DNA of 64,000 bases. Source: Proteles cristata cristata (taxonomy: Eukaryota; Chordata; Mammalia; Carnivora; Hyaenidae). Below are positions 20,912 through 48,626 of the stretch, in pieces. The notes beneath the pieces are model-generated. The model was not told the DNA's origin, ran no database searches, and saw only the letters and a program-made list of their open reading frames with translations. Within the stretch, counting starts at the first letter, position 1. Each line of letters starts with the position of its first letter. Both the position numbers and the translations under genes were made by a program. Location: positions 248,001 to 312,000 of the forward strand of contig JAESUZ010000962.1 of the NCBI GenBank assembly GCA_017311185.1. Reading direction: 5' to 3'.

Positions 20912-22194
20912 GTTGCGTTCGTGTGTGTACTGCAAGAGTTGTTTCAGGGTGGCGTTCTTTTCAGTTCGCGGCACTTTGTCATCCTAATAGTGTTGCTCTT
21001 TTTACTTGTATTTATTATATTGTAAGATGCAGTCACGTTGGATGTGTGCATTTCGTTATGTGTAACTATTAATGCTACAAGATGTGCATCTTCCTGTTTT
21101 TACATTTTTGTGTATATTTACATGCGCATGAAAAACCTTTTGAAATGTACTGATTAGTTTGATTACCGAAGTCACCTGAATGGGAGCAGGCCACCATACA
21201 ATGAGTAGGAATACAAAAAGGGAAAATGAAAACGCTCACCTTTAGGGATGGCACTGGTGGGTTCAGTGCTCCCTCATATGCAGTCAGCACTTTCCAGGAT
21301 TAGATGACCAGAAACTTCCTAAGTGCCCACACTTTTCAATGTAATTTTGTGGGTGTATGAATATTTATAGGCGGATGTGTCCAAGTAAGGAGAGTGAGGG
21401 GAAGTGGTATCCCTGTGCAGCCCTGTGTTTGGGTGCTCCTGAACTGGGCAGTCATGCGTGGGCTTCCTTCTCACCTATGGATGGGGATGTGGGGAGAGGG
21501 ATGGGTTAGATCTGAGTGGCAAATAGGTTCTATGTCGTGTGTCACTGCAGGTCACAGGACTGACCCTTCAGCCCCATCTTCCTTCCTCAGTCCTTCGATA
21601 TCTAGATTCCAGTCACGATGGGCTAATGTTATAGAGGTTATTCTCGGGGCTCTTGGTTTTTTCCGTCTCAAAGGTCTGTGTGTGCCCACACTGGTATGGC
21701 TGGGCCCAAACTGGAATTGCCAGAGCATCTGGGCACTTTCAGGGTATTGGTGTCCTAGTAGAGTTCTGTGGGGGCACAACCCTCATGTTTGTAAACTGCC
21801 TTGCAGTTTACCTCCCTCTCCCACTTACTTCCGGAGGCCCCACCCTGCCCGTTCCCTCTCCTGGAAGACTCCAGTGTTTCCTGCCTCTGCTGTCCCTTCT
21901 GTGCGGGACGTTCGTATCTTCAGAAGGAGCCAGGGGTTTTTTGTCACCTGTCCCTTTCTCAAGAGGACTTGAGCGCTCATCCAAAGGATTAGCCTCATCG
22001 GTGTTTGTCATGCTTACTCATTTAAGGTAAGCTGCGTCAGAGCACGAAGCTGATCCAGTCCCAATGGCACTTGGCACTCAATAGGCACTTAATACGTGTT
22101 TCATTGGTGATTGGTGTTCTTCGTTCTTCTCTCCAGTGGAAGGTGCCACCTTTGAAGGGGTTGTTGGACACATCAAACAATACAAGGAAAGCCA
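20912..22194. other. Intergenic between Tigger element and RHOBTB2 3' end
   Basis: Unique sequence. A plus-strand frame at 21394-21972 (192 codons) starts in low-complexity text and shows no domain. Treated as chance. Confidence 0.45.
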
Positions 22195-24685
22195 TTAGGT
22201 ACAAAATACTCATGTATTTATGAATTCATGACCAAATTAAATATGAAACCTTATATAAAAAGAGGTGTGTGTGTGTTTTTTTCTCCCCCTCCCTCCCAGT
22301 CTCCTCTAAAGCAGCTTTGAGCAACACAAGTACAGGGGTGTGTGTTCTTATCACCTGTCCTTCCTGTCTCCTGAGGAACTGGAATTCAGCCCCTCCTCCC
22401 TCCACACCCCCCCACCCCGGAGGACACCAGCCCTGGCCTGGCTCCCCCACAGCCCCCCCAGGCGCCATCTCTGGCTTGCACTGGGGCCTGCTGGGCTCGC
22501 ACGGAGCAGCTAAGAAGAGGCAGTGGGCCCCTGAGGGTTGAGCCCACCCTGGTTGCTGGGGTGGTGGTCCTGTGGCTCCTCTCCCACGGGCTTCCTGCAT
22601 GGCCCGGGCCATCCTGACTCCCTCCCTTTGGCCTTTCTGCATCATCAGTGGGCCACACTGCTCAGCCCTGGAAGCTCACAGACGCTTGGACTGTAGGTCT
22701 CTGCCCTCCCTCTCATCAAGAGTCCCTGGGAGGCCTCGGGCCCCACCTCTGGCTCCCTTCTCCAAGAGCAAAGGTGCTGGGTGCAGAGTTGTACCCTCCA
22801 CCTTGCACGCTCCCTCCTGCCCCTGCCTGTTGGCTCGTCAACCTCACGCTGAAGCCAAGGATGAGAACCAAGCCAGCCAGCCTGCCAGCTTAGAGAAGGG
22901 GAGGCAGCCATGGCCTTGAAGTCTGCAGCTCGGAGAACAGAGGTCGCAGCCACTCCAGACGTGCCACGTCCTGCTTCTTCCCTTGATGAGGACTTACCAT
23001 CAAATCCCTAGGTCTCGGCACCATGAAACCGTGGCAGGCTTTTCCTCTGTTTCTGTGTTTGCTTGATCCCAGACCTAAAGCCAGGGTCTTGCTGGTGGAA
23101 CCCACCCCAGGGTTCCAACCATCATCAATGGGACTCTGACTTTTAAGTCTAAATGTGGTGTGGGGGGTGAAATATGGGTCAGGATCACAAAATAAGGAGA
23201 GGTCTGTTGTGGCCCAGCTTTTCCCCAGGGGGCTGCAAGCTGCTGTCCTAACCCCCACAATCTTCTGGTCTTGTCCCCCTCTACTTGAGGCTGACCTTGA
23301 TTTGCCCCTCCTCCTTCCCTCTTACCCCAAACCAGCACTAAGTGAGGTCATGTCCTATGATCCTTCATTACAGGGACTCCCATTCTCCAAGTTGGTGTCC
23401 TTTCCCCTGATCTTTGACCTCCCAACACATTCACATCCTGTGAAGTCACCCTCTGAAGTCGAGGGGGATAATTGATTCTCAAGATGGGCAAAGTAGGGGT
23501 CCAATGCCATGTCTGAGCCCTGAGACCACCTCGCCTTTGCCCCTGCAGCCTCAATCCCAGCATGTTGAGTTGGAACTTGTGCTGTCCTCCGAGCCAGCCT
23601 GCGGTACCAGGGCATCCTCCATCACAGCCAGTGACAAGTCCTTTCCTGACAGGCACTGAATCAGCCTACAACCTAAACTTCTGTGTCATCAAACATGGAG
23701 GCCCCTGTTTGTAAGCTATACAGGGTCTTCTTCCAGCTTTCTTTCTTTGAGGGAATAGAGGCTAGCGTGTTTCTGTTGGTGGTGATTTTGTCATTTGGAG
23801 GTTTGTTTTTTGTTTTTGCTCACTTGGCCCCACCGTGCTAAGAAGCCATGCTAAACAGAGGCAGGGGGAGGAGTCCAGAAGAGCATAGGGTTGCTGTGCC
23901 CAGACCCTACCACCCACGTTCTCCTCGCCCCCTGTCCCAGCTGTTTCCTTTGGTTCCATCTCAGGATCTGAGTGGTGAAGGACGGAGGAGGGAGAAATTT
24001 CTCACTGCACCAAGAGGCACCGCTCCGAGGCCTGAAGCTCTGGACAGTCTCGGCCAGCCTTTATGCGGCCCGGACGCCTACCACCTTGCAGGGGGGTGCG
24101 GGAATGGCTGCAGAGTACAAGCCTTCCCGCCTGTGGCCTCGGCGGCTGCACCCTGGGATGTGGAAGCCTCGAGCTGGGTCTGAAGGCTTAATTTCTACCC
24201 TGACTTCTCCAGTGAGGATCTGAGGAGGCGCCGTGGGGAAATGCCCACAAAACATCTGCAGCCCTCAGGTCCATGGATGGAATAAGGTGGCCGTAAGAGC
24301 CGGGACCCTCCCTGCACGCCGACGCCTCCTGGGAGGGGGCTGCCTCCACAGCCAAGAAACATAGCCTCATGCCTGGGAGAGTTTCCCCCGGGCACCAGGG
24401 AGCCAGCGTTCTCCCGCCCAGAGTCTGATGCCAGAGCTCTCCTTGGCTTCCCGGCCCCCCGTCCCCCGGCAGTCGTCGGGCTCCTGCAGGGGTCCCCGTC
24501 CTGGTCCACAGGGCCCCCCTCCTTGCTTGCTGAGCTACGTTAGCTGATGAGAACAGCTCTGCCCTTAGGGTCCTGGTTATGCGGGTCCCCGTGTCCCCGG
24601 AAGGCGGAGGGGGCGATGCAGAAGAGCAGAGGGGTGACAACAAGGCGGGAGGACAGCAGCGGGGTCAGGAGAGGGTGGCGGCGTC
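22195..24685 (-). other. RHOBTB2: RHOBTB2 3' UTR (predicted extent)
   Basis: Sequence continuous with the last exon. No AATAAA lies on the minus strand for about 3.6 kb after the stop. The best poly(A) candidate is a CATAAA hexamer (22217-22222) overlapping AATACA, followed by a GT-rich stretch at about 22160-22185. That gives a UTR of roughly 2.5 kb. The start is certain, the end is inferred. Confidence 0.45.
22217..22222 (-). terminator. Candidate non-canonical poly(A) signal of RHOBTB2
   Basis: On the minus strand the hexamer reads CATAAA, a recognised weak variant. Immediately downstream are AATACA and then TGTATTGTTTGATGTGT, which looks like a GU-rich downstream element. Inference only. 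Confidence 0.35.
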
Positions 24686-40166
<15,481 letters not shown>

Positions 40167-40445
40167 ACCACTACATGTGACGGGGTAATTTCTAGTGTAA
40201 GGAACACATCTCTTCCTGCTAAGCACGCTCATTTTAGTGAAATATCTGGGGTCACTCCGCGCGTGCAAGTTAGGACAATGCCGGCGCCTCCGCGCTGCTG
40301 CTGCCGCTGCTGCTGCCGCCGCTGCTGCTGCTACAGGCTCCGGGCCCGGGTCGCGCTAGATCAGAAACTCTGACAGAGCAGCCCAGGCCGGACGGCGGGC
40401 CGGGAGCGGCCGCGCGCGCGGCACTGCAGCCACTGCCTCTTCCGG
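40167..40445 (-). other. RHOBTB2: Probable RHOBTB2 non-coding first exon
   Basis: The minus strand has a near-consensus donor (TGGT|gtaagt, gt at 40166-40165) at the edge of the CpG island. The coding part begins with the acceptor at 36169, which leaves a first intron of about 4 kb. Reading back from MDSDM through this junction, the in-frame codons reach a TGA with no in-frame ATG, so translation should start in the next exon. The exon contains a 13-triplet GCT/GCC run and three upstream ATGs. The 5' end is arbitrary; transcript data would be needed to place it. Confidence 0.5.
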
Positions 40446-40960
40446 ATCAGCATCTCCCCGCGCCCCGGGCGCCCAATGTCATGGAGGTACGCCGGAGTGG
40501 GCTGCGCGCGGCCGCTCCGACCTCGGGCGGCTGGGCCGCGCCGCGGCCGCGGGTCCTCTGGCTGCGGAGGCTGGAAGCGACGCGCACTTGAGGAGGAGAG
40601 GGGCGAGGCCGCCGCCGCTACGCGCCCGGCCCGCTCCGAAGGCGCGGCCGCGAAGACGCCTAGCGCTGCAGTCCCGGGGACCGCTCACGACCTCCTTTTT
40701 TCATTCACAAAAAAAGGAAAGGGAAAAAAAAAGAAAGGGAGGAAGAGAGGGGGGAAAAAAATCGCACCCGGGGCGACAGCCGTGACAGACTCCGCCCACC
40801 GTGGAGCTCGGTTGGTGGAAAGGGGTCTGGGGGCGGGGAGGGGGCGGAGAAAGAAGGGGATTGGGTGCCCTGCGGTCCCGCCCTCGGCCCCGCCCCGCGG
40901 TGCTGCTCACTCTCTCCCTTCCCCCGCCCGTAGGCACGCGGCTGGGGCGGGGCGGGGGGA
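40260..40960 (-). promoter_or_regulatory. CpG-island promoter of RHOBTB2
   Basis: A dense block of CG dinucleotides and GC-rich sequence with no TATA box at a suitable place, abruptly bordered by AT-rich DNA below 40.2 kb. On the minus strand there is a perfect ETS-type site CCGGAAG (40439-40445) and an inverted CCAAT (ATTGG) at about 40470. Sp1-type GGGGCGGGG boxes lie near 40950. This suits a broad housekeeping promoter upstream of the predicted first exon. Confidence 0.75.
40294..40332 (-). repeat. GCT/GCC trinucleotide run in RHOBTB2 5' leader
   Basis: Thirteen consecutive triplets, mostly GCT with three GCC interruptions on the plus strand, so AGC/GGC (CAG-type) in the transcript. It falls inside the predicted non-coding first exon. 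The interruptions should limit expansion. Confidence 0.9.
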
Positions 40961-43335
40961 AGGTCTCGGCTCACCCCCGGTGGCGGTCTCCTCCCTCTAC
41001 CTGGCAAGGCGCAGTACCTCGCTGGACTCCCATGGGGTTTTCCCCTTTCTTCCGGGAGGCTGACAAAGTACTAAGACGCACCTTAGCTCTGGAAGGGATG
41101 CGAGTTAGGGGAGGGCAACTTGACATATTTTTCTCGTCCCTTGAACCCAGGCTTCCACCCCTTTCCCCTGAGGAGAGGAGTACAGCGTTTCCATACAGGC
41201 CCTCCTCTAGCTTGAGAGTTTTCCTGGCACTTGAGGGCCTTCCTCCCTCGATCACCATCACCACCCGTGCAGCTACAGCCTGTGCCTCCAACTGCTGTGG
41301 CCCATGATAAACTGTATCACCTGTATCTTTTCCCATTAGGTCTTCTGACACTCTTCAGCTGTCTCTGCTTCCATCCCAACCGCATCCTATTACCACCTAG
41401 AGTTTACCAGTATCTTCTGACCCCTTAAAATAAATGCCATGAAGACACTAGCCCCAGACACAGTGCCTAAAACACCTTTGAGTTCTGCCTCCCTTTACTC
41501 CTCTTTAAAACAAAGTGGTTATGAAGGATGACATCTGTAATATGAGCAGACCCCAAAGGAAGTTTTCATGTTGAAGGCTGGTTTGATTAGGATGATCTTG
41601 ACTACTGGTAATTACAGCAGCCTGCTCAGTCCAGTTTGATCCATCTTGTCATTACCTCTGGACAATTTTTAAAATGGAGACTGACACACCTCCCACTTAA
41701 CCCCCTCCAACTTGTGCTCTGAGAACACAAATCAGGTTTAATAATAGTTTATGCAAAATATAATTAGGAAGAGAAATCCATTGCCAAAAAAGGAAAAAAA
41801 GCACCAAATAATAAAGGAATTTTGGGTTCTCTGAAGCATGCTTTCTGTCTATGAATGCAGATAATTGAAAGTTGCCCATTAAGGTATTTGTGATAAATGT
41901 GCTTTTCTGGCCTGGTCCAGGTTCATTAAGTGCCTGATTGGTGGAAGATGCTCCCGTCCCCCTCTTCTGAATCCACTCAGAGCTGGAGAAGAGGTTAAGG
42001 ATGCCTGAAGGTGCCGCTTCACCCCTCCTGTGAAGATTCAGTCTCCATAAGAACAGAAAGCATTGGTTTGAATACATTCTTCTGTAAGAAACTTCACCAT
42101 GTACAGGCGTGTTCTTCCCCTACGTTTGGCGTCGAAGAGCCTCAGCCCATTTTCTGTGTGCTAGAGGTCGCTGCCCCAAAGAACAGCCTAGCATGACATC
42201 TCTGTGTGAGCGCCACAGAGGTCACGGCCTCTCCCACTGGCACCCAGCTCCAGAGCACCAGCCTGTTGGCTTCGTATTTCATACAACCCCGGAGCAGCCA
42301 CGGCAGGAAAACAGAACTGCCCTCTGCCCAAAACCACAGGGCTCCTAGGCCTGCCTCTGTGGACCCAATGCCCCTTACCTCTCTGGAAAAAAGCCCGCCG
42401 AGCCCGCCAACCTCACTGCCCAACGGGGCCGCCCTGTGGGGGCTCAAAGGTGTAAGGTTGGCCACATGAAGTTGCTCCCTCTGTACCCAGCTGGCAAACT
42501 GCCTCAGGCAGAGCCAGGTTCTCCGCCCAGGGACAATAACTTAATTCCCAGTCCTGCTTTTTGCACACAATCTTTTTCTCAGCTTTTCTTCAAACCAGAG
42601 TCCTTCCTGATAGCATCAGGCATTCCCAGTCAGAGCCTTCTCCGACATCTCTTCCCTCACGGAAGGCCTCTTGTCACTCCTTTCCCTTGAGCCTGTCCCT
42701 CAAAGGGACCCCCCTCCAACTATCCCCATAAGCACCTTCCTCAAGGACATCACAAGCTGCCATTTTCTGAACCTTGTGAGCAGGAGGCCCAGTCTGGAGA
42801 GAACACTGTCCTTCCTGGTTCTCACGGAGGCACCCATGCAGCAGGCTGTCAGCCAGCGCCACACGCCCTCCTCTCTGCATGGCTCTGAAGGTGCATCCTC
42901 AGTGCCGACCCAAGCTCCACTGACCCCGCTCGGTGCGCCTCCTACAACCTGCACGCTGCATTTGTGTCACAGACAGCTCCAGCCTTTCTAATGGTTTGCA
43001 GGCTGCTAATCTCTCTTCTCTCTCCCCTCTCCTGAACACTCAAGCCTCTGTGAAGCCCACCCCACAGGCCTTCTGACATAAAACTCTGCCCCTCTCCCCA
43101 GCAGTGTGTGGTCTGGGGCATATAGCCTTGCCATTCTGTGTTTGTGACCAGCCGAGAGCAAAAGCAGAGGCATCATGCAGAGCCCAGGCAGGATGAATGA
43201 GCGAAATCTGGAAAGTCTCATTCTCCTTGCCCAGGGCTCAGGGGGCACCACCAGGTATTCACAAGAGAACCTTTTGGACCTTTGCTCAAACAGTTCTCTC
43301 AGCCTGAACACTGTTCTTCCCATCCCTCCACCTGG
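40961..43335. other. 5' flank of RHOBTB2; no gene recognised
   Basis: The CpG-rich shore fades by about 41.0 kb, then mixed sequence. Plus-strand frames starting at 40476 and 40801 lie in the GC-rich island and look like compositional artefacts. Confidence 0.5.
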
Positions 43336-43598
43336 ATAATGTTTACTCATCCTTCAAGTCTCAGCCTAAATGTCACTTCTTCCAGGAAGTCCACCATGAA
43401 ACCCCCTACAAAGTCTGCAAGGTTCCCTGCCCTTCTTCTGTGCTCCCCTAATCACTGGGTTTCTCTCTCTCCTTCACAGTGCTGAGAACTGTCCGGAGAA
43501 GGGACCGTGCTTATTCAAGAGTTTCCTTCTTGATGGTCTGACAACTAGTATGTAATAGGAGCTCAATAAATGCTTGATGGATGAATGAATGTTTGGGT
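43336..43598 (+). mobile_element. L2 fragment
   Basis: 'ccttcaagtctcagcctaaa', 'tgtcacttcttccaggaagt' and the end 'gagctcaataaatgcttgat' plus GAAT units. A good L2 3' end. Confidence 0.82.
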
Positions 43599-44036
43599 GG
43601 GGAACTTGATGATGAGGGACTTGACACCACCCAGGGGCTACTCACATGCTGCCCAGAGAGGTCTTCCACAGGTTGTACCGGCCTTGTCTTTGGGTTGCCA
43701 TTGCTCTGTGTTCCCTCCAGCCTCCTGGCTGGGCTGGACAGAAGTGAAAGGGGCAGGCCAGCAGAAGACTGTGAGAGAAGGAATAAACAGCTATGAGTCA
43801 CCCAAAGAGATGCCCAGGTCAGTCAGCCCAAACAGAGGGTCTACTCAGGGCGAGAGTATGGCTCCTTCTGTTCGGGCCCCCTGGGTTGAGACACTCAGAC
43901 TGGAGGTCAAGACAGAGGCCACCCCAGGGAATCAAGAGACTCCTTGAGGGACAAGAACTGGGTTCATGGTCCATCCCATGCTCCACATTCTGAACTGGTT
44001 TGGTAATTTGAAAAGAGCAGTCTGTTGTCCATCAGG

Positions 44037-44150
44037 AGACCTGGATTATGTCCTCACACAGCTATGCAACATTAGACAATTCCCTCTCCTCTCTGATCCT
44101 GTTCTCTCACGTACAAGGGTTGGGCCGGGTTCACCTAGCAATGATATCTA
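44037..44150 (-). mobile_element. MIR fragment, reversed
   Basis: 'acattagacaattccctctc' and 'ctctctgatcctgttctctc' follow the reversed MIR core. Confidence 0.6.
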
Positions 44151-44684
44151 ATACGGGTTCTTAGCATGGAAGGCCTATATTTTATTAGCCATCCTTTTTA
44201 CTGAAGAAGCTCCTGACCCAAATTGGATTCAGCGGAATATCAGCTGATGGCCACCAAGGCTGAGAACAGAAGAGGGAAATATTTGGGGACAGAGTGGGGA
44301 GGGAGGGATTAGAAACATAGTAAGAGGCAGAGATTACCCCCTTCAGCTTCCTTAAATGGTCAGTCACAATGTTGGGACCAGTTCAGCCAAAGAAAATTCT
44401 AGAATTTTAGGAGAGATAGGGAATAATCTAGAAAGGGCTTGGAGAGGCCGGCCGGATACCTCTGGAAGCAGGTGGCACTATGTTGTTTAAGGGTAATGGA
44501 GGGGCATCTCTGTGACAGCCCTCCAGGGACAGGGTGCAATAAGGTAGAAGAAAGCTAAGGCAAGACGAAGCTCCCCACCCCCAAGCCCAGTACGGGCAGG
44601 GATATGGACAATAGGATCCCCAAGAGCCCCAAGTAAAAAGAAATCAAAGTAGAGGAGTAGCCATTGCAGTAATTGGTGCTAACC

Positions 44685-44775
44685 TTGGTTCTAGTCTCCC
44701 CTTAACCAGGAATTGTCTGTGTGACTTTGGGCAAGGAGCCTAATCTCTCTGGTCTTCCACTGGGATAAAATATTA
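44685..44775 (-). mobile_element. MIR fragment, reversed
   Basis: 'tgtgtgactttgggcaagga' and 'gcctaatctctctggtcttc' are typical reversed MIR text. Confidence 0.72.
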
Positions 44776-44916
44776 CATGCCAGAAGACAGGGGATGGCCA
44801 GAGGATGTTCTCAAGCCTCGTGCAGTTCTGAGATCAGAGATTGTGTGATCCCTTTAACTCTTCCTTCATTTCTGCCTGCTCCCCCTCACAGACTTATGCT
44901 CAGTATTCTTGTGTAA

Positions 44917-45075
44917 AGGGGGACTCAGGATGTGGGTGGGAGATGGGTTAGATGGGAGATGGGCATTAAGGAGGGCACTTGTTGTGATGAGCACTGGGTG
45001 CTTTATGTAAGTGATGAATCACTGAATTCTACTTCTGAAGCCAATATTGGATTGTATGTTAACTAAAATTTAAAT
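44917..45075 (+). mobile_element. Carnivore L1 3' UTR end
   Basis: 'aaggagggcacttgttgtga' and 'gtgatgaatcactgaattct', same family text as the copy at 18.1 kb. Runs into a purine-rich tract. Confidence 0.85.
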
Positions 45076-45186
45076 GAGAGAGAGAGGGAAAGAAAAGGGA
45101 AGGGAGGGGAGGGAAAGGGAAGATAAAAGAAGGGAAGGAAAAGGAAGGGAAGGGACAGAAGGGGAGGGGAGGGGAGGGAGGAAGTG
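45076..45186 (+). repeat. Purine-rich (GGGAA)-type tract
   Basis: About 110 bases of almost pure A/G starting where the L1 poly-A tail should be. Likely grew out of that tail. Confidence 0.88.
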
Positions 45187-48139
45187 GGAGTCAACTCCCA
45201 TTTGTGCCTATGCTACCTAGGTCCCCTATGGTGGGCAGAGAGCACAGAGGGTGTGGAATTCTGACAGTCTAACCTACCAGGGTTGGAGAATCCCATGCCC
45301 ACCTTGACCCTGGTGCCCAGTGGGTCTCCTGAGAAAATGGACAAGCAGGTGAGGCAGTGAAAGGAACACAAGCGGGAATTCTGCTTGGGATCTTCAAAGC
45401 ACAGCCAGCCCCTTGCAACCTTCCTACACCACACTGTGTGGGTGCTGGTGGGGCTGCTCAAACCAGGAGCTGAAGAATCCACTCCCAGTCTGGCCTGGCC
45501 AGGCTGCCCCCAGCCCCTGCTGGCACACGGCTGAGCACGGAGACCCCTCTGCCCTCTCACCCAGGCCCCTCCACCCGAGCCCCGCCTCCTAGGAAGCCAG
45601 AGCTGGCTGAGGCCTCCATGCAGCCTATACTGCAACTTTGAAGCAGCACTTTGCTCAGCAGAGAAACTTGAGTGCTTGTTGGCTTATGTGCTTTAAGAGC
45701 TGCAAATACTACCACCACTAATGCCACGGAGGAAATGCACGATCCACCCCAAGTCTCCTGGGGTGTTGATTTCTCAGGATAATACACCAGAGGCCACCAC
45801 TAGGTAGGCCTCCCGCAAAAAGTAGCTACACGGTGTTACTACTGCCCTGTTTTACAGGCAGAAAAGTTAGAAGTCGGGGGCAAAAGGGCACCCCCTAGCC
45901 AGTGCATCCAAGGCCCAAGATCCTTCACTTTAAGCAGGCTGCAGACCTTCTGAGAGAGGACAGGCTCGTTCCTGGAGCCCTGCAGAGCTGCAAGTGAGAA
46001 GCTCTGAGGAGGCTGATCACCCCAAAATAGACTTGTTTCTTTTCACAACTTTTTCATGAGGCATTGGCATCTCTTGCAAGCATGGAAAAAAAATAGCCTG
46101 AACTGTTAACAAATAAAGATTATAAAAAGCCCCAACTGTTCCCCATGGGTTTCCATGTGGCTGCGTTCTAGAGGGGGCAGGGAGGAGGCTGAGAGGGAGG
46201 CGAGGGGAGATGTGCGCCCAGGAGCCCCCTATCTCCTTTCCTCTGACCCACTTTTCTCCCTGGGTTGCCCGTTCTGCTAGAGCCCCTAGGGCTAACAACC
46301 CATGTGAGAGATGGGAAAGATTTTTGTTGACCCGCAGAGGTGGTCCACTGTGCGTGTGTATTATTGTTTACTGCTTCCAGATAAAAGAATGCATGGCATG
46401 GAACAGGGAATCTTAAAAACTGAGAAGAGGACAGGGTTTGTTTAGTAAACACTTAGAGGCCTCAGTGTTCTGGTCAAGGTCAGCTTAGTCTGAACTTGGA
46501 CCCCACCTCGGGCCCTGCGGCATGTCAGTGACTGGACCTGAGTTTGGGGCTGTAGCTGCTTTTGACCCAGGTTAAAGGATTGTGTGGGGCTTTCCTGGAA
46601 GGGACCTGGCCCTCCCCTGCACTCTGGGTTCCCCTTGCAGAGGGCTCCAGGCCAGACCTTGCAGAGCACCCGTGCACCCTCTAGCCCAGTCCCGGAGCCT
46701 CCTCTGTTCTTGAGCCTCCTACGACACAAGAAAGGAAATGGTGTAAAAGGCACTGGAGTGGAGTCTGGAACCGGGTCCCCATCCCCTCGGGGTTCTCAGG
46801 AAAAGAAGGTAGTTTGACCTGGATGATTATCTAAGGAGCCTCTGGCCCTGGCTTTCTATAACTGGAGGAAGAGAATTCTCCGAGCTCCCAAAGCCGCGTG
46901 TCCTCCACAGAGTCTGGGATCGGCCAAAGACCGACCCTATCCACCGTTAAGGCATCCTTTCTCTTCTCCTTTCCTCTTGCCTCTCGTTCTCCCTTTCCTT
47001 TGCCTCCCCTATTCTTCCCTCTCCCTTCCCCGTCTCCCCACCTCCTGGGCAGAGATTTCTATAAAAATATCCACACGTGGCTCTGGCTAGGCCAAAGAGA
47101 AGAGGACAGCCAGCTGGCGAACATGTGGCACACCAGGGACCCTCATGGGCATAATTCAGCTTTGGATGGTTCCCCAGAGTAGACACCTGGGGAACCTGGG
47201 CAGAGTTTCCCGAGGTGGTGGCAGTGGTGAGGGCCCAACAGGGCAACTGCATTGTCTCTGGACTTCTCTGGACCCAAAAGTCCTCTTGGGCTCCAACCAG
47301 CCAGAGTTAGTAGCCAGTTACCCTGGGAAATTGCAGCCCTTCCCAGGGTCATGATTGAAGAAGGCGGTGGCCACATACAGAGTCCAGTGTCACTGGTCTT
47401 GACCAAAGCATTGCTCCACAGGGCGTGGCCATTTCTAGCTTATTAGACCCCCCAGGGCAAGGCATGAAGTGAGGTGGGGTGGGGGGCTGACACAGAGACG
47501 GAGGGTGAAGGAGCTGGTGCTCAGAGTTGGAAGCTTCCCATAGAAGCTTCAGTGCTTCACATAGCCTGTGGCACTGGTTCCTCGGCAGACGGGAGGGCGC
47601 GGCGGGTTGTGTTATGCAGCCCCCTGGAAATAGTCCAGGGCACCTTAAAAGCCCCTGAATGCATGCCTCTACTTAGGCTGGTAGTTTGGACAGTTCACCC
47701 CTGCTTACGCTGCCTTTCTCCCAACCCAGCTTCTTCGTTCTCCTAGAGGACATGTGCTAAGAACTGTCTGGGAGCTTGAGCTGTGGGGGAAATCCTGGGG
47801 CTGGAGGCAGCCCCCAAAGGAGACTCTTGCGCTGCCATCTCCACCCCCCGACAGGAAAGTCTTTAAGTCAGCCGAGTGGCATCAGCAGACCTTGGCTCAC
47901 AGCCACTCCAACCACCATCTTGTACACGCAGAACTGAGGACCGTGGCCCCAGAGTCCTAGGAGGGATCAGAGTGCCGATGACACTCAGCCTCCACAGGGC
48001 CCAGGCAGTAACTACGCTGCAGACAGAGGGGGCGTGGGCCATTAAGAGCCTTGCCAGGCCGAAGGCACATGACTGGCTCGTGCAACCCAAATTACATTGC
48101 CTACTTACCCTGAGACTCTGGGGTAAAAATGAGGCTTGT
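45187..48139. other. Intergenic, GC-moderate; nothing recognised
   Basis: Includes a small MIR-like patch near 45855. No exon, RNA gene or conserved motif found. Confidence 0.45.
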
Positions 48140-48278
48140 TTGCTCATTCATTCACTTATCTTCTGTTCTGTTGACCACATGCATGTTAAACTCCTACTAG
48201 TGCCAAGCACCGCCCTAGCAATTGCGAGAACTATAAAATGATAAGGATGCCATCCTGGCCATGAAGATGCTTGAGCTT
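48140..48278 (-). mobile_element. L2 fragment, reversed
   Basis: 'ctcattcattcacttatctt', 'ctactagtgccaagcaccgc' and 'ccatcctggccatgaagatg' match a reversed L2 end. Confidence 0.65.
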
Positions 48279-48280
48279 TG

Positions 48281-48405
48281 GGGTGCCTGGGTGGCTCAGT
48301 CGTTAAAACGTCTGACTTTGGCTCAGGTCCTCACAGCTCGTGGGTTCAAGCCCCCAATCGGGCTCTATGCTGACAGCTCAGAGCCTGGAGCCTCTTTCCG
48401 ATTCT
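48281..48405 (+). mobile_element. Truncated felid SINE (lacks 3' part)
   Basis: Good head 'gggtgcctgggtggctcagt', but stops at 'cctctttccgattct' with no CT block or tail, and abuts a MIR. Loss of the 3' end is unusual for target-primed insertion and suggests a later deletion. Confidence 0.88.
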
Positions 48406-48457
48406 AACATACTACTTTATTTACACTTCAAAACAATCCTCTGAGGAGATACTATTA
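48406..48457 (+). mobile_element. MIR fragment, left part
   Basis: 'aacaatcctctgaggagata' followed by 'ctatta' matches the MIR core 'aacaaccctatgaggtaggtactatta'-type layout. Split from 48627-48735 by a SINE. Confidence 0.7.
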
Positions 48458-48626
48458 ATGTTGACTTATTTTTGGGGGCATGGAGAGAAGACACAGAATC
48501 TGAAGCAGGCTCCAGGCTCTGAGCTGTCAGCACAGAGCCTGATGTGGGGCTTGAACTCAAAAACTGCGAGATCGTGACCTGAGAGAACATCAGACGCTCA
48601 AAAGACTGAGCCACCCAGGAGTCCCA
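48458..48626 (-). mobile_element. Felid-type SINE, reversed, inside MIR
   Basis: Right end 'gagccacccaggagtccc'. Flanks ctgaggagatactatta (48441-48457) and ctgaggaggtactatta (48627-48643) differ by one base. Confidence 0.92.

Noticed and set aside
21394..21972. 192-codon plus-strand frame left of RHOBTB2
   Set aside because: No recognisable domain or signal peptide with conserved context, overlapping frames in other phases, and no splice or promoter support.
40476..41307. Long plus-strand open frames across the CpG island, divergent from RHOBTB2
   Set aside because: Arg/Gly/Pro-rich text typical of chance frames in GC-rich promoters; no domain, no splice context. A divergent non-coding transcript remains possible but cannot be seen in sequence.
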